Shown one piece after another: positions 9,742 through 20,203 of a stretch of 64,000 bases of DNA. Origin of the DNA: an uncultured Flavobacteriaceae bacterium (GTDB lineage: Bacteria; Bacteroidota; Bacteroidia; Flavobacteriales; Flavobacteriaceae); the NCBI GenBank assembly GCA_947486785.1, contig CANKUU010000004.1, positions 1-64,000 of the forward strand, given 5' to 3'. Each line of letters begins with the position of its first letter. The stretch's first letter is position 1. Below the pieces are notes generated by a model. It did no database searches. It was given only the letters and a program-made list of their open reading frames with translations, and was not told the origin of the DNA. The position numbers and the translations under genes were made by a program.

Positions 9742-10164
9742 CTATTTTCGGGGTAATGAGATGGTGGTTAATTTGCAAAGCGAAATTAGATTATTATCAA
9801 CGTCTGTAACTTTAATATCCCACAGTTGAGTTGTGCGCCCTTTATGAACAATAATAGCCTTGGCAAATACATCACCTTCTCGAATACTCTTTACATGATT
9901 TGCGGCAATCTCTAAGCCCCTAATAAAAAATTGTTGTCCGTCTAAAAAAATATAAGCTGCCGTACTGCCTACAGTCTCCGCCAATGCCACAGTAGCGCCA
10001 CCATGAAGCACACCATCTGGCTGATGAACCTTTGGGCTAACTGGCATTTTCGCTACCAAAAAATTTTCTCCAACATCAATAAATTCAATATTCAACGTTT
10101 CCATAAGTGTATTTTTTACAGATCCATTGCACACCTTTAAAATTTTCTCTTTATACTCGTTCAT
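9742..10164 (-). CDS. menI: Hotdog-fold thioesterase, probable DHNA-CoA thioesterase MenI
   Basis: A 140-residue hotdog protein starting at MNEYKEKILKVCNGS (10164). A longer frame to 10251 adds a leader with no family resemblance. The core VHQPDGVLHGGATVALAE closely resembles E. coli YdiI/MenI, keeping its glutamine, histidine and catalytic glutamate. GLEIAANHVKSIREG and the ending LCKLTTISL also match that family. MenI hydrolyses 1,4-dihydroxy-2-naphthoyl-CoA before MenA acts. Being first gene of the menF-menD operon fits this role. A general PaaI-type acyl-CoA thioesterase is the alternative. Confidence 0.82.
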   Translation of the reverse strand: MNEYKEKILKVCNGSVKNTLMETLNIEFIDVGENFLVAKMPVSPKVHQPDGVLHGGATVALAETVGSTAAYIFLDGQQFFIRGLEIAANHVKSIREGDVFAKAIIVHKGRTTQLWDIKVTDVDNNLISLCKLTTISLPRK

Positions 10165-10236
10165 CACATTTTTTTTTGTAAAATTAAGGATATCTAAAGC
10201 AAAAAAAGAGTTTGCTAGATATTTGAATTTAAGAAT

Positions 10237-10872
10237 ATGAAGATAAAACAAACGAGTTATAAAACTACAAATACCTATCGTACTTTAAATACACTTAGTG
10301 ATAAGACTATAAATATTTGGATAGTTCTGCATGGTATTGGTTATTTAAGCAAATATTTTATTCGTTATTTTGATGAGTTAAACAAAGACGAAAATTATAT
10401 TATTGCCCCACAAGCCCCTTCAAAATACTATTTAAAAGATGAATATAAATATGTAGGAGCAAGCTGGTTAACGAAGGAGGATACCGTTTTAGAGACCAAA
10501 AATGTTTTAGCCTATTTAGATGCTATTTTTGCTGCTGAAAGCTTATATACTAGCAAAAATTTAATCCTTTTTGGCTTTTCTCAAGGTGTATCTATTGCGG
10601 CTAGATGGTTTGTCTCGCGTAAAATAAATTGCAAGCATTTAATACTTTATGCGGGTAGTTTGCCTAAAGAATTAACGAGTAAAGATTTTAGTTTCATAGA
10701 TTACAAACAAACTAAAATAACTTTTGTTGTAGGTAATAAAGACCCCTATTTAACAGCAAATGTGCTTAAATCGGAAACAGAAAGAATAACTCAATTATTT
10801 CAAGAAAACGCGGCGATTCATATTTTTGATGGAAAACACGAAGTAAAAAAAGCAATTATAAATCGGTTGTAA
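10237..10872 (+). CDS. Alpha/beta-hydrolase, phospholipase/carboxylesterase family
   Basis: Small cytoplasmic serine esterase of 211 residues, with no signal peptide. The catalytic triad can be placed: S115 in the nucleophile elbow GFSQG, D169 in GNKDPYL, and H201 in DGKHEV. The early strand WIVLHGIG corresponds to the oxyanion region. The protein belongs to the abhydrolase_2 group, which hydrolyses short-chain esters, lysophospholipids or acyl-protein thioesters; the substrate cannot be told. It is transcribed divergently from menI with 72 bases between the starts. Confidence 0.85.
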   Translation: MKIKQTSYKTTNTYRTLNTLSDKTINIWIVLHGIGYLSKYFIRYFDELNKDENYIIAPQAPSKYYLKDEYKYVGASWLTKEDTVLETKNVLAYLDAIFAAESLYTSKNLILFGFSQGVSIAARWFVSRKINCKHLILYAGSLPKELTSKDFSFIDYKQTKITFVVGNKDPYLTANVLKSETERITQLFQENAAIHIFDGKHEVKKAIINRL

Positions 10873-11363
10873 ATAAGCAACTTAAAAAGCTCATGTTCAT
10901 GCGATCATTTTGTAAAGTTAAGTACCTTAAAATGAAGAAAAAATACTAAATATTCATAAAGCCTATAACGTGATCTCAATATACTTAAGAACCAAGAAGT
11001 AAATATCATTAGCAACATCTAAACATTTGTAATTTTTTGCATTTATAATAATCCAATCCGCATAACTCCCTTTTTTTTTTAAAACTTTGACATTTTGGAG
11101 TATATGTATTATTGCGATCTTTAGTTAAAGAAAAAAAGGATTAAACGTTAGAGCGTATTACTCATTGCTTTTGATCATAAAAATCGAAAAAAAAAACAAA
11201 AAACAAGCGCCTAATTAAGATCAACCTTTGAATAGGGTTTTGAAATCTAAAATTACTCGGTTAGTTTGCACTAAATAAATAAGCGTAATACTTCAAACGT
11301 TTCTAATAAGACGAGAATTTAATAAACACTAAACAAATTAAAAAAGAGGCGGAAAAATCTAAT
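10873..11363. other. Intergenic between convergent genes
   Basis: About 490 bases of very AT-rich sequence between an esterase gene ending from the left and a minus-strand gene ending from the right. There are poly-A/T runs near 11071-11080 and 11190-11200. I see no open frame above about 30 codons, no clear hairpin terminator and no RNA gene. Confidence 0.5.
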
Positions 11364-12275
11364 TTACTCCTCTTCTATAACGGCATAGTAGTCAATTTTC
11401 CTAGTTTTATAGGTGTTATCCGGCGTAATGATTTCTTTAACCCAGTTACCTTGTTTATCAAACTGATAGATGTACTCTTTTTTCGAAACAACCTCATCTA
11501 CCGTAGAATTTGAAGATTTTAAAACTCCGTTGTTATCGTAAGTGTACGTTGACATTTCGTGGAGTGCAAATTGTTTGGTTTTCTCGTTAAAGAGGAATTG
11601 AGCTTTAGAAATTAGCTTATTATTACCGTCAAATTCTTGTTCTAAGGCAGATACACGCTTACCTTTAATATACTTTTTAACCAGTAAGTTCTTTTTTATA
11701 ATGCTGTCTTTTTTCTTTTTAAATGAAACTCGTTCCGACTTTTTTAGAACGCCATTTAGTTTAAAAACCATTGTTTTCTCTCCCTTTACATCACTGTAAG
11801 AAACCAAAGTTTCATCAATACCTTCATTATTAGTTCTTACGATTCGCACTAATTTATTGTTTTTATAATAGTGTTCGTACTGCTCTAAAAAATCTTTATT
11901 GTAGCTTAATATTTTTTCTGTTATTTTTAAATTTGAAGTAGAATCAATGGTATAAAAATGCGCAATAGAGGTTGTGCTATCTAAGGTATTTTCACTATAA
12001 TTTTCGATCCTTTTTTCTATCAATTTACCATTAGCATATTTATAATTGGTAAGATTATAATCATGATCGCTAAAACGGGTTACTGATTTTGTGAGCAAAC
12101 CATTTTCGTTAAAATCATATTGCTCTTTTCCATAACTGGTGCTTACCAAACAAGATTTAACAGGACCAACTAAATCAAAATCTTCTATTGTGAAAAGTTG
12201 AATTTCTTGAGCGGTTATTAGCTTTGAGAAAAGAAGGATAAATAAGAAAACGGGAACAAGGCTTTTCTTTACCAT
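11364..12275 (-). CDS. Secreted YD-repeat-like hypothetical protein
   Basis: A 303-residue protein with an N-terminal signal peptide (about 1-22, ending near ITAQ). The mature part consists of short repeating beta-strand units such as YDFNENGLLTKSV, YKYANGKLIEKR, YTYDNNGVLKSSN and YQFDKQGNWVKE. This pattern resembles RHS/YD-type strands found in many secreted Bacteroidota proteins of unknown role. It is too short for an RHS toxin shell and has no toxin domain. It is a single gene, downstream of and oriented with dnaK but separated by the dnaK terminator. No function is assigned. Confidence 0.7.
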   Translation of the reverse strand: MVKKSLVPVFLFILLFSKLITAQEIQLFTIEDFDLVGPVKSCLVSTSYGKEQYDFNENGLLTKSVTRFSDHDYNLTNYKYANGKLIEKRIENYSENTLDSTTSIAHFYTIDSTSNLKITEKILSYNKDFLEQYEHYYKNNKLVRIVRTNNEGIDETLVSYSDVKGEKTMVFKLNGVLKKSERVSFKKKKDSIIKKNLLVKKYIKGKRVSALEQEFDGNNKLISKAQFLFNEKTKQFALHEMSTYTYDNNGVLKSSNSTVDEVVSKKEYIYQFDKQGNWVKEIITPDNTYKTRKIDYYAVIEEE

Positions 12276-12371
12276 ATTATAAAAATACTTGATATTATCA
12301 CAACAAAGTACTTTTAGTAGTACTTAATTACTTAATGAATAAACCTAATAACTATTTTTAAAGTCATTTAG

Positions 12372-12410
12372 TATAAAAAACCCGTAAAGCTAATGCCTTA
12401 CGGGTTGTTC
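12372..12410 (-). terminator. dnaK terminator
   Basis: A perfect 9-bp stem (AACCCGTAA with TTACGGGTT) with a loop of about 10 bases. On the minus strand it runs into TTTTTT. It lies 26 bases past the dnaK stop codon. Confidence 0.88.
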
Positions 12411-12431
12411 TTATTTGATGTAATATAAAAA

Positions 12432-14333
12432 TTACTTCACTTCTTCAAAATCAACGTCTTCTACGTTATCTCCTTCAGCTTCAGCTGTTGGCTCACCTTT
12501 TGGAGCTTCACCTCCTGCTTGCTGAGCTTCAGCTTGTGCTTTATACATTTCTTCAGATGCGACTTTCCAAGCTTCATTAATTTTTTCTAAAGCTGGTGTA
12601 ACTAAAGCTAAGTCTTTACTTGCATAAGCCTTCTTAAGCTCTTCTAAAGCTGCTTCAATCGGTTTTTTCTTATCATCAGAAAGCTTATCTCCGAATTCTT
12701 TCAATTGTTTTTCGGTTTGAAAAATCATACCATCAGCTTCGTTTAGCTTATCGGCAGTTTCTCTTGCAGCTTTGTCAGCTTCAGCGTTTGCTTCAGCATC
12801 AGCTTTCATCTTTTGAATTTCTTCTTCTGTTAAACCTGATGATGCTTCAATTCTAATATCTTGAGTTTTGTTTGTTGCTTTATCCGTTGCTGAAACCTTA
12901 ATTATTCCGTTTGCATCAATATCAAAAGTAACTTCAATTTGAGGTACTCCTCGCTGTGCAGGTGGAATTCCGTCTAAATGAAAACGACCAATAGTTTTAT
13001 TGTCTGCTGCCATTTGGCGTTCTCCTTGTAAAACATGAATTTCTACTGAAGGCTGGTTGTCTGCAGCTGTTGAGAATACTTGCGACTTTTTAGTTGGTAT
13101 GGTTGTATTAGCCTCTATTAATTTAGTAAAAACATTACCCATTGTTTCTATTCCTAAAGAAAGTGGGGTAACATCTAAAAGAAGTACATCTTTAACATCA
13201 CCGGTTAAAACACCTCCTTGAATTGCAGCACCTACAGCCACAACCTCATCTGGATTTACACCTTTTGAAGGAGCTTTTCCGAAGAACTTTTCAACCGCTT
13301 CTTGCACTGCAGGAATTCGTGTTGAACCACCTACTAAAATAATTTGATCAATGTCGCTCTTAGATAAACCTGCAGCTTTTAAGGCAGTTTGACAAGGCTC
13401 AATAGTTCTTGCCACTAAATCCGCAATTAATTGCTCAAACTTTGCTCTTGTTAACGTACGTACCAAGTGCTTTGGCCCAGTTGCAGTAGCAGTAACATAT
13501 GGCAGGTTTATTTCGGTCTGCGCAGAAGATGATAATTCAATCTTAGCCTTTTCTGCAGATTCACGTAAACGTTGCAATGCCATGGCATCGTCTCGCAAGT
13601 CAATACTTTCCTCTGCTTTAAATTCATCAGCCAACCAATCAATAATTTTTTGATCTACATCGTCACCTCCTAAATGTGTATCTCCGTCTGTAGATAATAC
13701 CTCAAAAACACCATCACCTAATTCTAAAATTGATACATCGTGCGTACCACCTCCAAAATCAAAAACAACTATTTTTTGATCAGTATCTTTCTTATCCATA
13801 CCATAAGCCAAAGATGCTGATGTTGGTTCGTTGATAATACGTTCTACAGTAAGACCTGCAATTTCACCTGCTTCTTTAGTTGCCTGACGTTGTGCATCGT
13901 TAAAATATGCTGGAACTGTAATAACAGCTCTAGTAACATCTTGACCTAAATAATCCTCTGCAGTTTTCTTCATTTTTTGAAGAATCATTGCAGATAACTC
14001 TTGTGGTGAATATAAACGACCATTAATATCTACTCTCGGCGTATCGTTATCTCCTTTAACCACTTTATAAGGTACTCTTTCAGCTTCTTTCGTAGACTCT
14101 GAGTATTTATTACCCATAAATCTTTTGATTGAATAAATGGTATTGTGTGGATTAGTCACCGCTTGCCTTTTCGCTGGATCTCCAACTTTAATTTCACCAC
14201 CTTCAACAAATGCGATTACCGACGGTGTAGTTCTTTTACCTTCAGCATTAGGTATAACTACGGGCTCGTTACCTTCCATTACAGAAACACATGAATTGGT
14301 AGTACCTAAATCTATTCCTATTATTTTACTCAT
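12432..14333 (-). CDS. dnaK: Chaperone DnaK (Hsp70)
   Basis: ATP-dependent Hsp70 chaperone of 633 residues. The N-terminal ATPase begins with [18 protein letters not shown] and carries the phosphate-binding and adenosine motifs ([26 protein letters not shown]). The interdomain linker is [18 protein letters not shown]. The substrate-binding beta domain follows, then a helical lid ending in DVDFEEVK. It would work with DnaJ and GrpE, neither of which is in the window. The gene stands alone with its own terminator. A heat-shock promoter or regulatory inverted repeat could not be identified in the 850-base upstream region. Confidence 0.98.
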   Translation of the reverse strand: MSKIIGIDLGTTNSCVSVMEGNEPVVIPNAEGKRTTPSVIAFVEGGEIKVGDPAKRQAVTNPHNTIYSIKRFMGNKYSESTKEAERVPYKVVKGDNDTPRVDINGRLYSPQELSAMILQKMKKTAEDYLGQDVTRAVITVPAYFNDAQRQATKEAGEIAGLTVERIINEPTSASLAYGMDKKDTDQKIVVFDFGGGTHDVSILELGDGVFEVLSTDGDTHLGGDDVDQKIIDWLADEFKAEESIDLRDDAMALQRLRESAEKAKIELSSSAQTEINLPYVTATATGPKHLVRTLTRAKFEQLIADLVARTIEPCQTALKAAGLSKSDIDQIILVGGSTRIPAVQEAVEKFFGKAPSKGVNPDEVVAVGAAIQGGVLTGDVKDVLLLDVTPLSLGIETMGNVFTKLIEANTTIPTKKSQVFSTAADNQPSVEIHVLQGERQMAADNKTIGRFHLDGIPPAQRGVPQIEVTFDIDANGIIKVSATDKATNKTQDIRIEASSGLTEEEIQKMKADAEANAEADKAARETADKLNEADGMIFQTEKQLKEFGDKLSDDKKKPIEAALEELKKAYASKDLALVTPALEKINEAWKVASEEMYKAQAEAQQAGGEAPKGEPTAEAEGDNVEDVDFEEVK

Positions 14334-15185
14334 TACTATATGTATTTATTAGTGCGTATTTATTTTTGTAAACATTATACCTATTGACAAACAATATGCC
14401 AAGACCTAAAACCTGACAGGATGTCATTAAATCTAAAAAACAGGTGCTTTTTTACTTTTAAGATGATTTTAAAAGACACTCTTAATGACTTTAATTTTGA
14501 ACACCCTTGTTCAACTTTGCTTACTTATTATTTTTAGGAAATACTAGTTTTGGGTAGCCCCTACATTATATGTAAATCTTTAGTGCGATTAATCGGTAGC
14601 GAAATAATTATTCTCTTTCAAATAGCTATTGTTGTGTTTCGAGTGAGGTTTAAGTTGACAACTTAAAAAAGTGCAGTTAGACTATATTTGCTGCACCTCT
14701 ACCCATTTAAACACAATGATTTACACCAAAAAGAACAGCGTCCCATGCGCAGCATCTGACCAAAAATCTTAAAAGGATAACAGCTTTTATACTTTTGCTA
14801 TTACCGTAATTTATTTTATCAAATAGACCTTTATTTAACTAATGGATATACAGATTTTAACATAAATATTTTCTAATTTAGCAAGAGATTATGTTGTAAT
14901 TATTAGCATTGGTGTTTAAATTTTAGAAGCCTGTTAAGACAACTTTAGTTTTATCTATTGAACATGACCCTTGCTAAACAATTACTGCAAACCCCTTAAA
15001 AGTGTTGTTATTATTTCTTTTAAGCGATAAAAAGCATACTTATTTTTTGAGTAAATAACGTATAAATCTATAATTAAACTACACCTCGCAAAGGGCATAA
15101 CAATTTAAAAAAGCGCATTATTTAGACATAAAATCAGCCTAAATATCTTAAATATTAAAACTACCTTTACTTAAAATATTTTAAA
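14334..15185. other. Long intergenic between divergent dnaK and sdaA
   Basis: About 850 bases with no gene that I can support. A TATATTTG sequence at 14683-14690 on the plus strand resembles a Bacteroidota -7 element, flanked by an inverted repeat GTGCAG/CTGCAC (14671-14676 and 14691-14696). It is 500 bases upstream of sdaA, so its relation to that gene is unclear. A 15-codon frame starts at about 14716. The stretch presumably also holds the dnaK promoter. Confidence 0.45.
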
Positions 15186-16613
15186 ATGGAATGTATCAGT
15201 ATTTTTGATATGCTGAAAATAGGAGTCGGTCCATCAAGCTCACATACCCTAGGTCCGTGGCGCGCAGCAGAGCGGTGGATTTTAGAATTAAAAGCTAAAG
15301 GGCGTTTTAACGCGATAGAAAAAATTCAAGTTCAAGTATACGGGTCGCTATCTTTAACTGGCAAGGGTCATGCTACAGATTATGCCATAATGCTAGGTCT
15401 TTCAGGTGCTGACCCCGTTAACATTCCTATTGAAAACATTCACAATATTGTTGCTGAAATTAAAGAAAATAATGTTTTAATTTTTGGAGGAGAAAGACCA
15501 CTACCCTTTCACTACAAAGAAAATATTATCTTTAATAGAGAGTTTTTACCATTTCATGCGAACGGTCTCAAGTTTGAAGCCTTTTTAAAAGATGGACGCA
15601 AAAAGTCAAAAACCTATTATTCTATAGGCGGTGGATTTGTTATTTCTAAAAAAAGAAAAAACGCAAAGAAAAAAATAGCCACATTTAACACTTTTCCTTA
15701 CCCTATTCAAAAAGGCCAGCAATTATTAAATTATTGTAATCTAGAACAAAAATCGATTTCTGACATTGTACTTCAAAATGAACTTTCGCTTAGAAGTGCT
15801 GCTGAAATTGACACTCAATTAAAAAAAGTTTGGGACACCATGCTCGAGTGTATTTATATCGGTTGCCATACTGAAGGTCATCTTCCTGGAGGTCTAAACG
15901 TTCGGCGTCGCGCTTTCGAAATCCATAAAAGTTTAATGTCTAATGCTGAAGACTATGATACTCCGGAAAAATGGCTTCAGGCGATTCGTAAAACAAAAGT
16001 TAAATTTCGTCAAATTTTAAAATGGGTAAGTTGTTTTGCTTTATCAGTAAATGAAGTTAATGCTTCTTTAGGTAGAGTAGTTACAGCACCTACCAATGGT
16101 AGTGCCGGTGTAATACCTAGCGTACTACTATATTATCTGGTAATTGAAAATCACAATGCCAATTTTGAACATGTAAAAAAGTTTTTACTTGTTGCAGGCG
16201 AGATTGGTAGTATTTTTAAAAAAGGAGCTACCATTTCGGCAGCTATGGGGGGATGTCAGGCAGAGATTGGTGTTTCTTCAGCTATGGCAGCAGGTGCGCT
16301 AACAGAACTTTTAGGAGGCTCTCCTGAACAAGTTTTAATGGCAGCAGAAATTGCAATGGAGCATCATTTAGGTTTAACCTGCGATCCTATAGGTGGTTTG
16401 GTACAAATTCCATGTATTGAGCGAAACTCAATGGGTGCAATAAAAGCGATTAATGCTGCAGAGCTGGCTTTAGACTCAAACCCCAAAGATGCTAAAGTTC
16501 CACTAGACAAAGTGGTGCAAACCATGTGGGAAACTGCTAAAGATATGAACTCGAAATACAAAGAAACTTCACAAGGCGGATTGGCCGTTGGTGTATTTTT
16601 AAGTGATTGTTAG
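15186..16613 (+). CDS. sdaA: L-serine dehydratase (iron-sulfur, single chain)
   Basis: Oxygen-sensitive [4Fe-4S] enzyme that deaminates L-serine to pyruvate and ammonia; 475 residues, the usual single-chain length. The N-terminal beta domain has the signature [21 protein letters not shown]. The C-terminal alpha domain has [10 protein letters not shown] and the cluster cysteines C357 (GGCQAE), C399 (LTCDPIGG) and C410 (IPCIERN). The intermediate segment ESKxGLPGG-like motif reads [16 protein letters not shown]. The gene is monocistronic. Together with glyA at 49 kb it connects serine to one-carbon and pyruvate metabolism. Confidence 0.95.
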   Translation: MECISIFDMLKIGVGPSSSHTLGPWRAAERWILELKAKGRFNAIEKIQVQVYGSLSLTGKGHATDYAIMLGLSGADPVNIPIENIHNIVAEIKENNVLIFGGERPLPFHYKENIIFNREFLPFHANGLKFEAFLKDGRKKSKTYYSIGGGFVISKKRKNAKKKIATFNTFPYPIQKGQQLLNYCNLEQKSISDIVLQNELSLRSAAEIDTQLKKVWDTMLECIYIGCHTEGHLPGGLNVRRRAFEIHKSLMSNAEDYDTPEKWLQAIRKTKVKFRQILKWVSCFALSVNEVNASLGRVVTAPTNGSAGVIPSVLLYYLVIENHNANFEHVKKFLLVAGEIGSIFKKGATISAAMGGCQAEIGVSSAMAAGALTELLGGSPEQVLMAAEIAMEHHLGLTCDPIGGLVQIPCIERNSMGAIKAINAAELALDSNPKDAKVPLDKVVQTMWETAKDMNSKYKETSQGGLAVGVFLSDC

Positions 16614-17039
16614 TTTTTACAAAACCTAATTGATTAATTCCAACTCTTACACCATATTTTTAGTTCTTTTAAGATAACAGGTGTGTACTTTTTATTTTTA
16701 TCTTATTTTTCTAAAATTTAAAATGTAAAGAAGAGGAATTATTTACTTATTGCTTAAATTTCGTAACAAACAAAGTAGTAAATATTGCGATAAATAAGTC
16801 CTATTAAACTTGCTTAAAATTAACTAGGCTAACACGCATCTAAAGCTATTAACCGGTCGTAAAAAAAAGAATCTTTACTACTTACTACAACGCTAACCAA
16901 CTACCCCTTAACCCAAATTATTGCGTTAAATTAGTGTAAAAGCAAAAAACTTAAAAAAAAGGTGATATCAACTTTATATCGTATTTTTCTATCGAAAACT
17001 TTAAAATAAAACCTTTTTAAATCACTAATTTTAAACTAA
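16614..17039. other. Intergenic, no gene recognised
   Basis: About 425 bases, very AT-rich, between sdaA and the DUF1080 lipoprotein gene. No clear terminator hairpin after sdaA and no open frame of note. It should contain the promoter of the downstream sugar-catabolism pair, but no unambiguous TAnnTTTG element stands out. Confidence 0.45.
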
Positions 17040-17792
17040 ATGAAAAAAACATTGCTTTTTGCATTTCTACTACTCCCATTTTTATCTTGTAAAAACGAGA
17101 AAAAAAAGACAGATAATAGTATCACAAAAACTGAGGCGTCAGCTGAGAATGACGAATGGATTTATTTATTTGACGGAACCTCTGTAGATGGCTGGCGGGC
17201 TTATAATGGTGAAGATTTGCCACCACAATGGGTTATTAAAAATGGAGAGTTAACGTTTGATACAGAAATTAGATCAGAAGCTGACCGTAAGGGAGGAAAC
17301 GATATTATTTTTGCTAAAGAAAAATTTGAAAACTTTGAATTATATTGGGAATGGAAGATTCCTGAAGGTGGCAATAGTGGAATGTTTTATCATGTTCAAG
17401 AAGGAGACTGGGGACCACCAGAGGTAGCCCCAGAATATCAAATGCTCGATGATTTAAAATGGGAGGAAATCAACAACGCACATCTAGAAGAGTGGCAAAA
17501 AACCGGAGCTGATTACGCCATGCATTTACCAGACATTAGTCAGAAAATAGTTAAACCTGCCATGGAATGGAACACTTCTCGAATTATCTTTACACCAGAC
17601 CATGTAGAGCATTGGTTGAACGGAAAAAAATTATTATCTTTTGAACCTTGGACGAAAGAATGGGAGGCTAAAAAAATGGCAAGTAAATGGAAAAACGCTC
17701 CAAACTATGGAGCTTTTAAAACAGGCTATATCTGTATTCAAGACCATGATAGTCCGCTTTGGTTACGAAACATTAAAATTAAAAAACTATAA
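17040..17792 (+). CDS. DUF1080 (3-keto-disaccharide hydrolase-like) lipoprotein
   Basis: A 250-residue lipoprotein with lipobox cysteine C17 (PFLSC). The mature domain is DUF1080, a concanavalin-like beta-sandwich: WIYLFDGTSVDGWRAYNG, the NSGMFYHVQEG segment, PEYQMLDD, HWLNGKK and the end WLRNIKIKKL are typical. Members of this family act on 3-keto-glycosides, often beside Gfo/Idh/MocA oxidoreductases. Here such a gene follows after 15 bases. It is probably periplasmic or outer-membrane anchored. The exact substrate is not visible. Confidence 0.88.
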   Translation: MKKTLLFAFLLLPFLSCKNEKKKTDNSITKTEASAENDEWIYLFDGTSVDGWRAYNGEDLPPQWVIKNGELTFDTEIRSEADRKGGNDIIFAKEKFENFELYWEWKIPEGGNSGMFYHVQEGDWGPPEVAPEYQMLDDLKWEEINNAHLEEWQKTGADYAMHLPDISQKIVKPAMEWNTSRIIFTPDHVEHWLNGKKLLSFEPWTKEWEAKKMASKWKNAPNYGAFKTGYICIQDHDSPLWLRNIKIKKL

Positions 17793-17807
17793 CTGATATT
17801 AACGAAA

Positions 17808-19139
17808 ATGGATAAAAGAGAATTTTTAAAAAAAACGGCTGCCGCATCTTCGTTTGCCGTGCTGCCATCAATGAGTTGGGCCCTATCTAAAGACAAGCGT
17901 TTAAGAACTGCTCATATCGGAGTGAGCAATATGGGTGGTGAAGATTTAAAAGCTATATCTTCTCATGCAAAAGTGGACGTAGTTGCGCTTTGTGATGTTG
18001 ATTCAAATCATTTGGCAGAGGCACACAAATTGCATCCAAAAGCAAAAATATTTTCTGATTATCGAGTGATGCTCAAAGAAATGGGAAAAAAAATAGATGC
18101 TGTTGTAGTCTCTACCCCAGATCATACCCATGCACCAGCATCTATGATGGCCATGAATATGAATAAACCCGTCTATTGTCAAAAACCCCTTACTCACCAT
18201 GTGACAGAAGCACGAGCTATGAAAAAATTGGCTTCAGATAAAGGATTAGTAACGCAAATGGGGATTCAGGTACATTCTTTTTATGATTACAAATTAGCCA
18301 CTTTACTCATTCAATCAGGCATAATTGGTAAAGTAAGCACCGTACGCGCATGGTCTCCAAAAAATTGGGGCTATGATGGTGCCCCTCCTACCGGTAGTGA
18401 TCCAGTACCTGAATATTTAGATTGGAATTTATGGCTAGGCACTTCTGCCGAAAGGCCTTACAAAGAAGGCGTATACCATCCTGGTAACTGGAGGAAATTA
18501 GTAGATTATGGCTGTGGTACACTAGGTGATATGGGCGTTCATATTTTTGATACTCCTTATAACGCCTTACAACTAGATGTGCCAAGAACGATCACCACCA
18601 ATTGTAGGAAACCAAATGGCTTTGGCTACCCAGAACAAAATATGGTTACGTATGAATTTCCTGGAACAAAATATACCACAGATACTTTAAAATGGGTTTG
18701 GTACGATGGTGTTGATGCCGATAAGCAACGTGAAGATTTAATGTTACCCAATGCAGACACATTGCATGACCAAGGTGCCATGTTTATCGGAGAAAAAGGA
18801 AGACTCTATTTACCTCATTTTCAAAAACTACCGATGCTTATAGTGGATGGTGAATATGTTGATATTAGCAAAGAAATATCAGCTCAAAATTTAGGTGAGC
18901 CAGTTCGCGATTATGAATCTGAAGGAAAAAAGCATTATCATCAGTTTGTAGACGCATGCTTAGGTGAAGGGCAAACCTCTGCACCTTTCTCTTACGCATC
19001 ACGACTTACAGAAACTATACTTTTAGGAGTTATTGCTGGGCGTTTTCCAAACAAAACATTGCATTGGGATAGCAAAACAGCAAAGTTTGCTGAAGAAGAA
19101 GCTAATGCGTTTTTAGATGCTCCATACCGAGAATTCTAA
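17808..19139 (+). CDS. Gfo/Idh/MocA-family oxidoreductase with export signal
   Basis: NAD(P)-dependent sugar oxidoreductase of 443 residues. The N-terminus (DKREFLKKTAAASSF) is a Tat-like signal with KR instead of the usual RR pair. The Rossmann start is RTAHIGVSNMGGED, where the usual GxGxxG is modified to GVSNMGG. The conserved lysine region reads YCQKPLTHHVTEARAM, with QKP replacing the usual EKP. The C-terminal domain has GCGTLGDMGVHIFDTPYNAL. It probably oxidises or reduces a sugar or inositol-like substrate in step with the DUF1080 hydrolase upstream. A strong terminator follows. Confidence 0.88.
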   Translation: MDKREFLKKTAAASSFAVLPSMSWALSKDKRLRTAHIGVSNMGGEDLKAISSHAKVDVVALCDVDSNHLAEAHKLHPKAKIFSDYRVMLKEMGKKIDAVVVSTPDHTHAPASMMAMNMNKPVYCQKPLTHHVTEARAMKKLASDKGLVTQMGIQVHSFYDYKLATLLIQSGIIGKVSTVRAWSPKNWGYDGAPPTGSDPVPEYLDWNLWLGTSAERPYKEGVYHPGNWRKLVDYGCGTLGDMGVHIFDTPYNALQLDVPRTITTNCRKPNGFGYPEQNMVTYEFPGTKYTTDTLKWVWYDGVDADKQREDLMLPNADTLHDQGAMFIGEKGRLYLPHFQKLPMLIVDGEYVDISKEISAQNLGEPVRDYESEGKKHYHQFVDACLGEGQTSAPFSYASRLTETILLGVIAGRFPNKTLHWDSKTAKFAEEEANAFLDAPYREF

Positions 19140-19163
19140 CTGTTGTTGTTTCGAAGCTTAATA

Positions 19164-19216
19164 AAAATAAACCGTCTTTAGTTTTCTTCATTCTAAAAAC
19201 GGTTTATTTTTTTTTG
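19164..19216 (+). terminator. Terminator of the DUF1080-Gfo/Idh operon
   Basis: An 11-12-bp stem (AAATAAACCGT with ACGGTTTATTT), loop of about 23 bases that can pair further (CTTTAG with CTAAA), followed by a T9 run. It lies 25 bases after the oxidoreductase stop. Confidence 0.88.
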
Positions 19217-19356
19217 TGTTTAAATACGTTTAAGTTCATCAATTTTATAATTAAATTTTAAAAAAATTGAATCATCTAGGTATCTTACAAGCCTATTTAC
19301 GAATACAGTAATTTTTTAATCAAATCTCCTTACTTTTATCTTTCTAAAAAAAATAC

Positions 19357-20175
19357 ATGTCTACCGCTAAAAAAGAATACAAAAGAGTTACTGTAAAATC
19401 CCTAGTGGATATGAAAAAAAATGGCGAAAAAATTTCTATGCTTACCGCCTATGACTATTCGATGGCAAAAATTGTAGATGCTGCAAAAGTTGACGTTATT
19501 TTGGTTGGAGATTCTGCAAGTAACGTTATGGCTGGTCATGAAACTACTCTGCCAATAACTTTAGATCAGATGATTTATCATGCTTCTTCTGTAATTAGAG
19601 CAATTGACCGAGCTTTAGTTGTAGTAGACCTTCCTTTTGGTAGCTACCAAAGTGATCCAAAAGAAGCACTTCGGTCTGCAATACGTATTATGAAAGAAAG
19701 TGGCGCTCATGCTGTAAAACTTGAGGGAGGTTCTGAAATTAAAGAATCGGTTAAACGTATTTTAAATGCGGGCATACCCGTTATGGGGCATTTAGGACTT
19801 ACGCCTCAATCTATTTATAAATTTGGCACCTATACAGTTCGAGCGAAAGAAGAAGAAGAAGCATCAAAGTTAATCGAAGATGCACAAATGTTAGAGAAAC
19901 TAGGGTGTTTTGGTGTTGTACTTGAAAAAATACCTGCAAATTTAACCAAAGAGGTTTCAGAGCGTATTTCGATACCTACCATAGGAATTGGTGGTGGTAA
20001 GCACGCAGATGGGCAAGTACTGGTAATTCATGATTTATTAGGAATGACACACGAGTTTAATCCAAGGTTTTTGCGTAGATACATGAATTTATATGAAGAA
20101 ATGGGCAATGCAATTTCACAATATGTTAACGATGTAAAAAGTAGAGATTTCCCCAATGATGATGAACAGTACTAA
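19357..20175 (+). CDS. panB: 3-methyl-2-oxobutanoate hydroxymethyltransferase PanB
   Basis: First enzyme of pantothenate (vitamin B5/CoA) synthesis: transfers hydroxymethyl from methylene-tetrahydrofolate to 2-oxoisovalerate, giving ketopantoate. It has 272 residues. Signatures: [39 protein letters not shown] (Mg-binding aspartate), [20 protein letters not shown], and IPTIGIGGG. It is followed after 28 bases by lspA, an unrelated function often sharing transcripts in these genomes. 2-oxoisovalerate also feeds leucine synthesis, whose genes leuA and leuB lie at 27-29 kb. Confidence 0.96.
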   Translation: MSTAKKEYKRVTVKSLVDMKKNGEKISMLTAYDYSMAKIVDAAKVDVILVGDSASNVMAGHETTLPITLDQMIYHASSVIRAIDRALVVVDLPFGSYQSDPKEALRSAIRIMKESGAHAVKLEGGSEIKESVKRILNAGIPVMGHLGLTPQSIYKFGTYTVRAKEEEEASKLIEDAQMLEKLGCFGVVLEKIPANLTKEVSERISIPTIGIGGGKHADGQVLVIHDLLGMTHEFNPRFLRRYMNLYEEMGNAISQYVNDVKSRDFPNDDEQY

Positions 20176-20203
20176 TTAAGTACTTGAAATTGAAAAAAAT
20201 AGG

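Noticed and set aside
12432-14352. Plus-strand open frames opposite dnaK and many opposite clpB, glyA, rocD, leuA and menD
   Set aside because: They are antisense shadows of well-identified genes, with serine/leucine/phenylalanine-rich composition and no family match.
14671-14696. GTGCAG/CTGCAC inverted repeat with TATATTTG as the sdaA promoter
   Set aside because: It is about 490 bases upstream of sdaA with no gene in between; the link is too weak to call.
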